From contig CAZJJM010000014.1 of assembly GCA_964546355.1 (NCBI GenBank), positions 1 to 12,368 of the forward strand: a DNA stretch of 12,368 bases. Direction: 5' to 3'. Both the position numbers and the translations under genes were made by a program. Within the stretch, counting starts at the first letter, position 1. The number at the start of each line of letters is the position of its first letter. The DNA is from JADLDV01 sp964546355 (GTDB lineage Bacteria > Patescibacteriota > Minisyncoccia > Phycocordibacterales > UBA9973). Positions 1-6,896 of this stretch are shown here, in pieces. The notes below the pieces were generated by a model. It was not told where the DNA came from. It did not search any database and saw nothing but the letters and a program-made list of their open reading frames with translations.

Positions 1-249
1 GGAATCTTGATGGTACTTGGTCTCTGGACCAGTATCGCAGGAGGACTTCTTGCGATTGTGATGCTCGGTGCATATGTACTGGTAAAGAGTAAATTGCCAT
101 TTATGGCAGCGGAAATAGACATCGCACTCTTTGCGGCATCACTAGGTGTTGCGTTTGCAGGTCCTGGCAAGTATTCACTTGGCAAAAAGGTCTGTGATTG
201 CACTACCTGTACTGATGGTAGTTGTACCTGTCTAGGTTGCAAGAAATAA
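1..249 (+). CDS. DoxX-like membrane protein, C-terminal fragment with Cys-rich tail
   Basis: The reading frame is open at the left edge, so the true start lies outside the window; the in-frame TTG at 7 and ATG at 10 are internal. Two hydrophobic segments are visible (about 15-49 and 95-165 nt-wise, the LGLWTSIAGGLLAIV stretch and the IDIALFAASLGVAFAG stretch). The second is followed by GPGKYSL, which matches the end of the DoxX fold, usually G-P-G-R/K-x-S-L. DoxX proteins are four-helix membrane proteins, some linked to redox or thiol stress; the substrate is unknown. The odd part is the extra tail after the fold: six cysteines in two CxCxxC motifs just before the stop. That tail suggests metal or thiol chemistry on one face of the membrane, which is inference. 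A strong terminator follows 50 nt downstream. Confidence 0.72.
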   Translation, partial: GILMVLGLWTSIAGGLLAIVMLGAYVLVKSKLPFMAAEIDIALFAASLGVAFAGPGKYSLGKKVCDCTTCTDGSCTCLGCKK

Positions 250-298
250 ATTTTTAGACAAGTATTTTTGGTTTTATCTATTAAGAGAAACAAACAGA

Positions 299-329
299 AA
301 AAACATCCCTCGCATCGGGGTGTTTTTCT
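299..329 (+). terminator. Rho-independent terminator after the DoxX-like gene
   Basis: The arms 299-309 (ending ACATCCC) and 317-327 (starting GGGGTGT) pair over 11 positions with one G-T wobble around a 7-nt loop. The A-run on the left pairs with the T-run on the right, so the T-tract is partly inside the stem. Confidence 0.85.
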
Positions 330-332
330 ATT

Positions 333-389
333 GCGTATTTTTGTAATGGGTATATAATATTACTTTGTCTGTTCGCGCATTTTTGTAAT
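333..389 (+). repeat. Imperfect 15-bp direct repeat upstream of the SulP gene
   Basis: GCGTATTTTTGTAAT (333-347) recurs as GCGCATTTTTGTAAT (375-389) with one mismatch and a 42-bp offset, close to four helical turns. Each copy lies upstream of one of the two candidate -10 boxes. It may be a duplicated promoter segment or a regulator site; function is not shown. Confidence 0.45.
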
Positions 390-414
390 TTTGGTATTTA
401 TTTTTTTATATAAC
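353..414 (+). promoter_or_regulatory. Candidate promoter boxes for the SulP gene
   Basis: Two -10-like boxes are present. TATAAT at 353-358 has a possible -35 TTGCGT at 331-336 (16-bp spacer) and would give a leader of about 57 nt. TATAAC at 409-414 ends 8 nt before the ATG and would give a leaderless mRNA; its -35 is poor. No Shine-Dalgarno sequence is seen before the ATG at 423. Which box is used cannot be decided from the sequence. Confidence 0.5.
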
Positions 415-422
415 ATCGTATC

Positions 423-2042
423 ATGCAAAATATTCTTAGTAACATAAAATCTAATTGGAAATCAGGACTAACAGTATCACTCGTCTCTATTCCATTATCA
501 GTATCACTTGCTGTTGCATCAGGAACATCTCCGACTGTCGGTATTATTACTGCCGTGTGGGCCGGATTGTTTGCTTCTATATTTGGAGGAAGTAATTTTA
601 ATATTGTCGGACCAACAGGCGCACTTTCTGGTATACTTGCAGCGTATGCGATTATGCATGGTGCAGACATGTTGCCGATGCTCGCTCTCGTCACTGGTGT
701 ATTTGTACTTATTTCGTATTTTTTCAAACTCGAACGATACCTTGTATTGATTCCTGGTAGTACTGTGCATGGATTTACCCTTGGCGTTGCTTTTATCATC
801 GGACTCAATCAATTCAATTTTGCGACAGGTATTACTGGACTTACTCCACATCCACGTTTTATTGAAAATGTCATGGAATCGTTCCGACATATTCCACAAG
901 GTTCTCTTTCAACATTTGTGGTGTTTGTGGTATTTCTTACAGCCCTTTTCCTTATTACAAAATATTTGAAAAAAATTCCTGCAGTAATTGCACTTGCGCC
1001 GATCGGTATTGGTCTCGGATTTCTTGCATCAAAAGGAATGGTTCCTTTTGTACTCCAAACACTTGGTCAAAAGTTCCCAACCATGTCGAGCGCTATTATT
1101 GCAGTACCAAAATTCTCTTTCGATAGTTCTCTTATTATTGCTGGTATTACGGTAGCGGTTGTGGCAATTCTTGAGACAATGATTTCTGCAAAGATTGCAG
1201 ACGTCATGACTAAAACGAAACACGAGAAACGCAAAGAAATGTTTGGCCTTGGGTTAGCAAATATCGCATCTGGACTTGCTGGTGGTATTCCGGCAACAGC
1301 TGCTCTTGCTCGTACTGCACTCAACATTAAATCAAAAGCAAACAATAAAATGTCTGCAACAGTGAGTAGTATCAGTATTGCGCTCGTGTCTCTTCTCGTG
1401 TTGAAATATTTTGCATTTATCCCACTTGCTGTGATTGCTGCTATTCTAGTATTCGTTGCAGCTCGAATGATTGAAGTGCAACATTTTAAGCGCATGTTTG
1501 AATATAATCGTCGAGACTTCTGGCTCGCATTGCTCGTAGCTTTTGTAACTATTTATGAAGATCCTATTGTAGGTATTCTTGTTGGTGTTGCTATATCACT
1601 ACTCTTCTTTGTAGAAAAGTTGTCACACGGACATTTTGAATTGATTATCAATAGTAAAGACAAGAAAATAGTTGATCGTATTATTGATGATAAAGTTGAC
1701 GAGATTCGCCCAGATTCACATACAGTCGTATATTCTATAAAAGGACAGTTGTCATATATCAACGTAGAATCTCATGTTGAGCGCTTTGAAAACAAATTAC
1801 ATGGAGCCGATACAATCATTATCAGGTTACGTGAACTCTATCATATGGATATGGAAGGGGTAGAGGCTTTTGATGAAATCATTCGAACAATCAAAGGTAT
1901 GAAAAAACACGTATTAATCACCGGGGTTAATCCTTTGATTGAAAAAGTCATTGAAACTAGTCATGCGTATCAAGATTTGAAAAAACACCATTTGGTATTT
2001 GATCGAACTCGAAGCGCTTTGGTTCATTTGGGATACAATTAA
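423..2042 (+). CDS. SulP family anion transporter with STAS domain
   Basis: A 539-residue inner-membrane permease. The N-terminal 410 or so residues hold many hydrophobic helices. The SulP core motif is at residues 55-67 (GGSNFNIVGPTGA). The conserved middle block, with ETMISAKIAD followed by GLANIASGLAGGIPAT and ARTALN, is typical of the family. The C-terminal region from about residue 430 is a STAS domain, with the strand/helix segment IRLRELYHMDMEGVEAF. SulP proteins carry sulfate, bicarbonate or other anions; homology alone does not fix the substrate. The next gene downstream is carbonic anhydrase-like, and SulP-carbonic anhydrase fusions or neighbours are known in bacteria, so bicarbonate is the best guess (inference). 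Length is normal and the frame is intact. The ATG at 423 fits the family N-terminus. Confidence 0.93.
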   Translation: MQNILSNIKSNWKSGLTVSLVSIPLSVSLAVASGTSPTVGIITAVWAGLFASIFGGSNFNIVGPTGALSGILAAYAIMHGADMLPMLALVTGVFVLISYFFKLERYLVLIPGSTVHGFTLGVAFIIGLNQFNFATGITGLTPHPRFIENVMESFRHIPQGSLSTFVVFVVFLTALFLITKYLKKIPAVIALAPIGIGLGFLASKGMVPFVLQTLGQKFPTMSSAIIAVPKFSFDSSLIIAGITVAVVAILETMISAKIADVMTKTKHEKRKEMFGLGLANIASGLAGGIPATAALARTALNIKSKANNKMSATVSSISIALVSLLVLKYFAFIPLAVIAAILVFVAARMIEVQHFKRMFEYNRRDFWLALLVAFVTIYEDPIVGILVGVAISLLFFVEKLSHGHFELIINSKDKKIVDRIIDDKVDEIRPDSHTVVYSIKGQLSYINVESHVERFENKLHGADTIIIRLRELYHMDMEGVEAFDEIIRTIKGMKKHVLITGVNPLIEKVIETSHAYQDLKKHHLVFDRTRSALVHLGYN

Positions 2043-2050
2043 TAAAAAGA

Positions 2051-2079
2051 AAAAAACCACCACTGCGGTGGTTTTTTTC
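2051..2079 (+). terminator. Rho-independent terminator after the SulP gene
   Basis: AAAAAACCACC (2051-2061) pairs with GGTGG plus the T-run (2067-2078) around the loop ACTGC. It starts 8 nt after the SulP stop codon, so the CA-like gene downstream probably depends at least partly on its own promoter. Confidence 0.9.
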
Positions 2080-2090
2080 TTGGAATAGTG

Positions 2091-2096
2091 TATACT
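2091..2096 (+). promoter_or_regulatory. Candidate -10 box for the CA-like gene
   Basis: TATACT lies 30 nt before the ATG, so the leader would be about 23 nt. No good -35 is seen, because the expected site falls in the terminator stem. A second box, TATAAT at 2119-2124, ends only 2 nt before the ATG and is too close to drive this start. Confidence 0.4.
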
Positions 2097-2126
2097 CTGA
2101 CACAGAAATTCTTAAAAATATAATAT

Positions 2127-3266
2127 ATGACAACAGAAGAAATTATTAAGCAAAACAAACGCTTTTTAAGGAAATACAAATCTTTCACTGAACGTTGTAA
2201 AAGATTTTTGTATAAAATACTCATTCGCTATGATGTTATTTTCATTAGATGTTCAGATGGGAGACTTGGGCAAATTGAAAAAATGTTTGGTTTACCGTAC
2301 GGTACATCAAAAAATTTCATCAACATTGGTGGAAAGTTTAAAATCGGTTCTGGTTTTTTTGGAAAACTGTTACTTGAAAAAGTTGAAGAAATCATCAATC
2401 CATTTTTTAGTTTTAGAAAAGCATGCATAGTGGTTACATATCACTACTCATCGTCTCAAGAACATCTAGGATGTGCTGGATTTTCGTGTAAAACAGATGA
2501 TGCAATAAAGTACGGTCATGATTTTATAGATCAAATTGATCGAGTCTTTTGTGCGCATAATCAAAAAGTCGAAAGGATGCTTATCGGTGTATGTACTGAT
2601 ACCAGCTCTTTGCGAATTCATGGAGTTGGAGGTTTGTATGAAGATGTGTCAAATCTCTTAGATTTTACAATGGTTCAAAAGTATAAAACATTAAAAAAAC
2701 TTTTTGGTGGAAAAAAGACATTTTGGTTTCTTTTTTTTGTTTTATATGTATCATCGAAAAATAGTGTAAATATTCTTTCTTGGGCTAATAAAAAAAATAC
2801 AAACACATTGATTATTGAGCACAATGAGCAGGGTATTGCTATGGGTAGGGAACTTGATTGGTTTAAGTCATTTAATAAACTTTTAATCATTGGCGGCACC
2901 TATGGTGACCATTTGTCGCACGTAATAGAGACAGCCATGAAAGTAATCGTTAATAATACTATTTCTGGTGTTATTCCTCGCGGTGGGAAAATAATATTAC
3001 TTGCAACAGGAGCTTTTGATAGCCGTAAAACCTCTTCAGAAGCGTTGGCTCGTGAAGAAGCTCGTGTAAATAGTGACGCTCTTTTGAAATACACCTTTCG
3101 TGCAAATCCGGAATTATTTTCAGGGTATGATGTTTGTGTTATAACAGGAATAACGGATCAGTACACAAAAAAGTTTTTCATCATCCCTTATAATTATGAA
3201 CAAGGTTTAAGAAGAGCCAAAGAAAAATATGAAAAGTATAAAAAGACCCATAGGATGATTGTGTAA
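2127..3266 (+). CDS. CsoSCA-like (carboxysomal type) carbonic anhydrase homologue
   Basis: A 379-residue protein, probably soluble. Beta-type carbonic anhydrase landmarks are visible: C42-S-D44-G-R46 (the zinc-ligand Cys with the Asp-Arg dyad) and H113-L-G-C116 (the His-x2-Cys pair); H106 is an alternative His ligand. Further on, VCTDTSSLRIH (155-165) resembles the TDTDxxRxH block I recall from carboxysome shell carbonic anhydrases. The C-terminal part (about 215-365) would match the second, degenerate CA-like domain of that family. CsoSCA proteins are about 500 residues and start with a helical shell/Rubisco-binding domain; here only about 35 residues precede the active-site strand, so that domain is absent. 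No carboxysome gene is nearby; the neighbour is a SulP permease, which suggests CO2/bicarbonate interconversion next to transport (inference). The gene is more AT-rich than its neighbours. Activity is not proven by motifs alone. Confidence 0.72.
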   Translation: MTTEEIIKQNKRFLRKYKSFTERCKRFLYKILIRYDVIFIRCSDGRLGQIEKMFGLPYGTSKNFINIGGKFKIGSGFFGKLLLEKVEEIINPFFSFRKACIVVTYHYSSSQEHLGCAGFSCKTDDAIKYGHDFIDQIDRVFCAHNQKVERMLIGVCTDTSSLRIHGVGGLYEDVSNLLDFTMVQKYKTLKKLFGGKKTFWFLFFVLYVSSKNSVNILSWANKKNTNTLIIEHNEQGIAMGRELDWFKSFNKLLIIGGTYGDHLSHVIETAMKVIVNNTISGVIPRGGKIILLATGAFDSRKTSSEALAREEARVNSDALLKYTFRANPELFSGYDVCVITGITDQYTKKFFIIPYNYEQGLRRAKEKYEKYKKTHRMIV

Positions 3267-3272
3267 ACAAAT

Positions 3273-3308
3273 ATCCCCATACGTATGTACGTATGGGGAT
3301 TTATTTTA
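3273..3308. terminator. Bidirectional terminator between convergent genes
   Basis: ATCCCCATACGTA (3273-3285) is the exact reverse complement of 3288-3300, a 13-bp palindrome with a 2-nt centre. TTTATTTT follows on the plus side and a weaker ATTTGTTT run follows on the minus side. It sits between the stop of the CA-like gene (3266) and the stop of the minus-strand gene (3306), so it can serve both. Confidence 0.8.
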
Positions 3309-3614
3309 TGCAGCAATGCCAATTTTTTTCTGAAGTCTTTTTCGGGTGTTTTTTGAGACACCACCTTTATTGGTTTCTAATGCATACATTTGTAATGCTG
3401 TTTTGAGTGATCGTTGAAGATTTTCATCTTCTACAAAATCTTTTAGTGAAAGTCTATTTTTCTCTCTGTGATCATAAATTTCACTAATGTTTTCAATAGA
3501 ATTTTGATTTTTATTCCATTTTGTAAAAAGCTCTTTTGCTTTCTGAACGTCTTTTGGGTCTTTTTCTTTTTGAAAAGTTTGCTTAATTTTTTTTACGGTT
3601 TTTGGGAAGAGCAT
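3306..3614 (-). CDS. Small charged protein of unknown function
   Basis: About 102 residues from the ATG at 3614; a GTG two codons upstream (3620) is an alternative start. The protein is rich in Lys, Glu and Gln, has no membrane segment, and looks mostly helical. It has a basic start (LFPKTVKKIKQ), an acidic middle and a basic end (GGVSKNTRKRLQKKIG). I do not recognise a family. A real gene is supported by a near-consensus promoter upstream (TTGACT, 17 bp, TATGAT) and a terminator right after the stop. The basic tail could contact nucleic acid, but nothing specific shows this. It converges on the CA-like gene and diverges from the helicase-nuclease gene. Confidence 0.7.
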   Translation of the reverse strand: MLFPKTVKKIKQTFQKEKDPKDVQKAKELFTKWNKNQNSIENISEIYDHREKNRLSLKDFVEDENLQRSLKTALQMYALETNKGGVSKNTRKRLQKKIGIAA

Positions 3615-3641
3615 AGGCACATGTGTATTTTTTCTGAATGT

Positions 3642-3670
3642 ATCATAATATCTTTTTTAATAAAAGTCAA
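3642..3670 (-). promoter_or_regulatory. Near-consensus sigma70-type promoter for the small charged protein
   Basis: Read on the minus strand: -35 TTGACT (3670-3665), a 17-bp spacer, and -10 TATGAT (3647-3642). Transcription would start near 3635, giving a leader of about 15-21 nt. Confidence 0.75.
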
Positions 3671-3693
3671 CACCAGCTATTTTATGCGCTATT

Positions 3694-3702
3694 TGATATA
3701 CT
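3694..3702 (+). promoter_or_regulatory. Extended -10 promoter of the helicase-nuclease gene, likely leaderless
   Basis: TGATATACT is a TGn-extended -10 box that ends 7 nt before the ATG at 3710, so the transcript would begin at or next to the start codon. There is no Shine-Dalgarno sequence and no good -35. It also argues for 3710 rather than the upstream in-frame ATG at 3638. Confidence 0.6.
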
Positions 3703-3709
3703 ATTTCTA

Positions 3710-6691
3710 ATGAATCAATTTGAAGATGCCTACAAAAAGCTCAATAGTGCCCAAAAAGAAGCCGTAGATACCATTGATGGACCAGTGATGGTGGTGGCTG
3801 GCCCCGGAACAGGGAAGACACAAGTTCTTGCACTTCGTATTGCCAATATTTTGACAAAACATGGTCTCGAGAAAAAAAGTATTCTCTGTCTGACTTTTAC
3901 TCGTGCAGGGGTAACCGCCATGAACAAAAGGCTCGCTACGTATATTGGTGATCGGATCCGTGATGTGTCGGTCATGACTTTTCATGGGTTTGCAACATCT
4001 CTTATAGAAAAACACTATTCTATTCTTGATTTTGACGTGATGCCGACATTGCTCGATGACATGCAGGCTATTTTTCTTATTGATGATTTGCTCCACAAGC
4101 ACGAATGGCAACATCTCCGACCAAGAGGAAATGCATCAATGTATTTCAATGATTTGAAATCCCTCGTCTCTTTGATGAAACGAGAAAGGCTCACCCCTGA
4201 ATATCTTTTACAGGAAATTGAAAAAGACATTGAAAATCTGAAAACTAGTCCAGAGAGTATTTCTAGTCGAGGAGAATCAAAAGGAAGTCTCAAGAAAGAA
4301 GTTCTAAAAAAAATAGAGTCACTTGATCGCACTCGTGAAGTGGTGACGTTCTATACTTTGTATGAACAAGAGAAAAAGATACAAGGTGTAATGGATTATG
4401 ATGATGTACTTGAGTATGCTGTTCGTATTGTTGAGATATCAGAAGACGCTCGTGCTGAAATAAAAGAAGAATATTTATACGTCCTTATTGATGAACATCA
4501 AGATTCTAGTGGTGTTCAAAACAAGTGCATTCGTACTATCTGGCAAGGTGAAGAAAAGCCAAACATTTTTGTCGTGGGTGATGACAGACAACTGATTTAT
4601 GGATTTGGAGGCGCATCACTTTCGTATTTTGAAGAATTCAAAACAACATTTGGCAAAGCTCGATATATTACGCTTACAGAAAATTATAGATCAACTAAGC
4701 CAATCCTGCATCTTGCTGATACGCTGCTGCAAAGTGTTTTGACGACAGATACATTGAAAAGTAATCGCACAGAAGAACATGCCGTGTTACTTGAAGAATA
4801 TACCTACCCTCGAGATGAGATTCTTGGTGCTGGACTATTTTTCAAAAACCAGATTAAAAAAGGTCTTCCTCCTGAAAAATGCGCACTACTTGTGCCAAAA
4901 AATCACCATGTGCGCGAAGCTGTTGAGATATTAAAAAATATGGGCTTGCCTGTGCGTTCAAGCGGTTCAGTATCATTCTTTTCTGTTCATGAGACAGATA
5001 TGTTCCGTCGCGTGCTTAGCATCGTCGCAGATCCAATGAATGAAGTGTCGGTAGGGAAATCCCTTTTTGATATTACTTCCAATATACCGCCACTTGTTGC
5101 ACATGGATTTTTACGTTCACCTGCGGCAAAAAACCTCTCGGTGCAATCACTTCTACATCATGCGGATACTGGCGGTCTTTTTGATGAACACGATCCTATT
5201 GTCATGTGGGGTAAAAAACTAGAAGGATGGATAGAGTATGCACGTACGGCATCTCTTGTGCAAACAATACAACATATTGGAAACGAGCTATGTATCAACA
5301 CTGCAGATGATCACGAAGTATTAATTCGGAGGGTTGAAGTGGTGCGAACTATGATTCATCTTGGTACAGAGCGTCTTGCGCGCCACCCAAAAGAAACAAT
5401 GAAAACTTTTGTAGAATATCTCAATCGACTGGAAGAGTACAATCATACAATACCTCTCGCTGTTCTTGAGGGGAGTAAGGGTATTAGTGTACTGACGCTT
5501 CATGGATCAAAGGGTCTTGAGTATGATAGTGTGTGGATTGCTCATATGAATGAAAGTACTCTTATGGCACAAAAGAGACTCGGATTCACACTCCCTGAGA
5601 GTATTGCTGCTCTTATAGAAGAGAAAGATATCATGGTTGCAAAGCGTGAAGTCTATGTGGCGATTACACGAGCAGAACGAATGTGTGCGCTTTCGTATGC
5701 TTTTTCATCACATACAGGGTCTCCACTTGAACTCGCGCATGTTGTTGCAGGAATACCAAAAACACATTTTATACAAAAAACAAAAGAAGAAACAGAACAA
5801 ATACTCCTTGAGGAAAGTCCATCCGTATATATAGATACAAACCGAATACCTCAAACAGACAATACGACTCAACTCATAGAGACAGTTCGGGATGAATATG
5901 CACAGAAGAAGGTTTCAGTAACACTACTCAATAACTTTTTTGAATGTCCGTGGAAATGGTATTTCCGTAATTTGTTACAACTTCCAGAAGCAAAAACAGA
6001 TAGTCTGCATCTCGGAAGTGCGGTTCACGAAACGATTGAATATATATTGAAACAAAAAGTATCACCAACAAAATCTCTTATAAAAGAACAAGTGTTGTTG
6101 TATTTTGAAAAAAATGGGATACAAGAAGGGGAGACACTTTCTCAAATGATTGCGGACGCGATAGAGATAGTAACACGCTTTGTGTCTATGTATATGGAAC
6201 ATGTTGCCAAAGATTATGTCACTGAACGTCCAGTATCTTGTAAGGATGTATTGTTTCCCGAATTGACCATGTATGGAAAATTGGACTTAACAGAGCGATT
6301 TCCTGATGGTAGTGTTTGTGTTACTGATTTTAAAACAGGAAAAGCAAAAACAAAAAATGAGATAGAAAAACGTGATGATGAACAACGACTATCTTCATAT
6401 ATGAGACAACTCGCAATGTACGCATACCTTATTCGTACAACAGAAAAGAGTACAGATACTGTTAATTCCCGATTACTGTTTCTTGAAGCAGATACATCAG
6501 ATAAAAATGCACTCTTTAGTAAACACATAGAACAAGAAGAAATAGATCTTCTGTTGAAAGATATTGCTGACTACAGTACTTGGCTCAAAGACGGTTCATG
6601 GATACATCGTCCATGTCATTTCAAGGCTTATGGTTCAGGTGCGCAAGAATGTACATATTGTGCCCAAGCAAAGCGAGTGTATGGTATCTAG
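3710..6691 (+). CDS. UvrD/PcrA-type superfamily 1 helicase with C-terminal RecB/AddB-like nuclease
   Basis: 993 residues. The helicase motifs are in order: Q-motif LNSAQKEAV, Walker A GPGTGKT (31-37), motif Ia LTFTRAG, motif II D261-EHQD, motif III G290-DDRQLIYGF, motif IV ENYRST (324-329), motif V LHGSKGLEY (about 597-605) and motif VI VAITRAE (650-656). From about residue 735 a PD-(D/E)xK nuclease follows: C746-P with the WKWYF stretch, G-S-A-V-H773, G-K-L-D859, D873-F-K-T-G and the late Q-L-A-M-Y motif. C746, C969, C981 and C984 could hold an Fe-S cluster, as in AddB- and Cas4-type nucleases. The likely role is DNA end processing or recombinational repair in one chain; partners are unknown. 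Motif II has His instead of the usual Phe (DEFQD), and motif III has DDRQ instead of DDDQ. The start at 3710 matches the usual UvrD N-terminus; an in-frame ATG at 3638 would add 24 residues unlike the family. Confidence 0.92.
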   Translation: MNQFEDAYKKLNSAQKEAVDTIDGPVMVVAGPGTGKTQVLALRIANILTKHGLEKKSILCLTFTRAGVTAMNKRLATYIGDRIRDVSVMTFHGFATSLIEKHYSILDFDVMPTLLDDMQAIFLIDDLLHKHEWQHLRPRGNASMYFNDLKSLVSLMKRERLTPEYLLQEIEKDIENLKTSPESISSRGESKGSLKKEVLKKIESLDRTREVVTFYTLYEQEKKIQGVMDYDDVLEYAVRIVEISEDARAEIKEEYLYVLIDEHQDSSGVQNKCIRTIWQGEEKPNIFVVGDDRQLIYGFGGASLSYFEEFKTTFGKARYITLTENYRSTKPILHLADTLLQSVLTTDTLKSNRTEEHAVLLEEYTYPRDEILGAGLFFKNQIKKGLPPEKCALLVPKNHHVREAVEILKNMGLPVRSSGSVSFFSVHETDMFRRVLSIVADPMNEVSVGKSLFDITSNIPPLVAHGFLRSPAAKNLSVQSLLHHADTGGLFDEHDPIVMWGKKLEGWIEYARTASLVQTIQHIGNELCINTADDHEVLIRRVEVVRTMIHLGTERLARHPKETMKTFVEYLNRLEEYNHTIPLAVLEGSKGISVLTLHGSKGLEYDSVWIAHMNESTLMAQKRLGFTLPESIAALIEEKDIMVAKREVYVAITRAERMCALSYAFSSHTGSPLELAHVVAGIPKTHFIQKTKEETEQILLEESPSVYIDTNRIPQTDNTTQLIETVRDEYAQKKVSVTLLNNFFECPWKWYFRNLLQLPEAKTDSLHLGSAVHETIEYILKQKVSPTKSLIKEQVLLYFEKNGIQEGETLSQMIADAIEIVTRFVSMYMEHVAKDYVTERPVSCKDVLFPELTMYGKLDLTERFPDGSVCVTDFKTGKAKTKNEIEKRDDEQRLSSYMRQLAMYAYLIRTTEKSTDTVNSRLLFLEADTSDKNALFSKHIEQEEIDLLLKDIADYSTWLKDGSWIHRPCHFKAYGSGAQECTYCAQAKRVYGI

Positions 6692-6694
6692 AAT

Positions 6695-6826
6695 TTACTG
6701 TATCCCATTATCAAGCCATCCGATATAATATCCTATCTTGAGTAATACGAGTAATGTCGCAGTGAGTACAATGTACCACACGACAAGTGCCTTTTGTGTT
6801 TGAGGTTTTGGAGTGTGATGTTCCAT
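6695..6826 (-). CDS. 43-residue single-pass membrane protein
   Basis: An ATG-to-TAA frame on the minus strand encodes 43 residues. A polar N-terminus (MEHHTPKPQTQKA) is followed by one clear hydrophobic helix (about 14-29, LVVWYIVLTATLLVLL) and a short tail KIGYYIGWLDNGIQ. The positive-inside rule is ambiguous, with Lys on both sides. Its stop lies 3 nt from the helicase stop, so the two genes converge almost without a gap and share no terminator. A -10 box TATAGT ends 6 nt before the ATG. The frame fills an otherwise empty intergenic stretch and has a natural membrane-protein profile. I know no family for it; similar short one-helix proteins are common in this kind of genome. Comparison with relatives would settle whether it is coding. 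Confidence 0.62.
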   Translation of the reverse strand: MEHHTPKPQTQKALVVWYIVLTATLLVLLKIGYYIGWLDNGIQ

Positions 6827-6860
6827 AGCATAACTATACCATATATACGATGTGATGTTC
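6814..6860. repeat. 10-bp direct repeat flanking the divergent promoters
   Basis: TGTGATGTTC occurs at 6814-6823 and at 6851-6860, 37 bp apart. One copy is in the first codons of the 43-residue protein, the other is upstream of its -10 box and just before the trhO -35. This could be an operator pair or chance. Confidence 0.35.
6833..6838 (-). promoter_or_regulatory. Candidate -10 box for the 43-residue membrane protein
   Basis: TATAGT on the minus strand ends 6 nt before the ATG at 6826, which would give a leaderless or almost leaderless mRNA. No -35 is evident. Confidence 0.4.
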
Positions 6861-6889
6861 TTGAAAAAATACCCTTAAAAAGGTAGTAT
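6861..6889 (+). promoter_or_regulatory. Promoter of trhO, likely leaderless
   Basis: -35 TTGAAA (6861-6866), a 17-bp spacer and -10 TAGTAT (6884-6889). The -10 ends 7 nt before the ATG at 6897, so transcription would start at the start codon. Confidence 0.6.
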
Positions 6890-6896
6890 AGGATAT

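Noticed and set aside
398..899. Overlapping minus-strand frames over the SulP N-terminus
   Set aside because: They are shadows of the SulP coding sequence, which has strong family motifs.
1067..1495. 142-residue minus-strand frame inside SulP
   Set aside because: Antisense to conserved SulP helices, with no independent start signal or domain.
2119..2124. TATAAT as the promoter of the CA-like gene
   Set aside because: It ends 2 nt before the ATG; transcription would begin inside the coding sequence past the start codon.
3638..3709. Upstream start of the helicase at ATG 3638
   Set aside because: The added 24 residues are not like the family N-terminus, and the extended -10 box at 3694-3702 would lie inside that coding region. 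3710 fits both homology and promoter.
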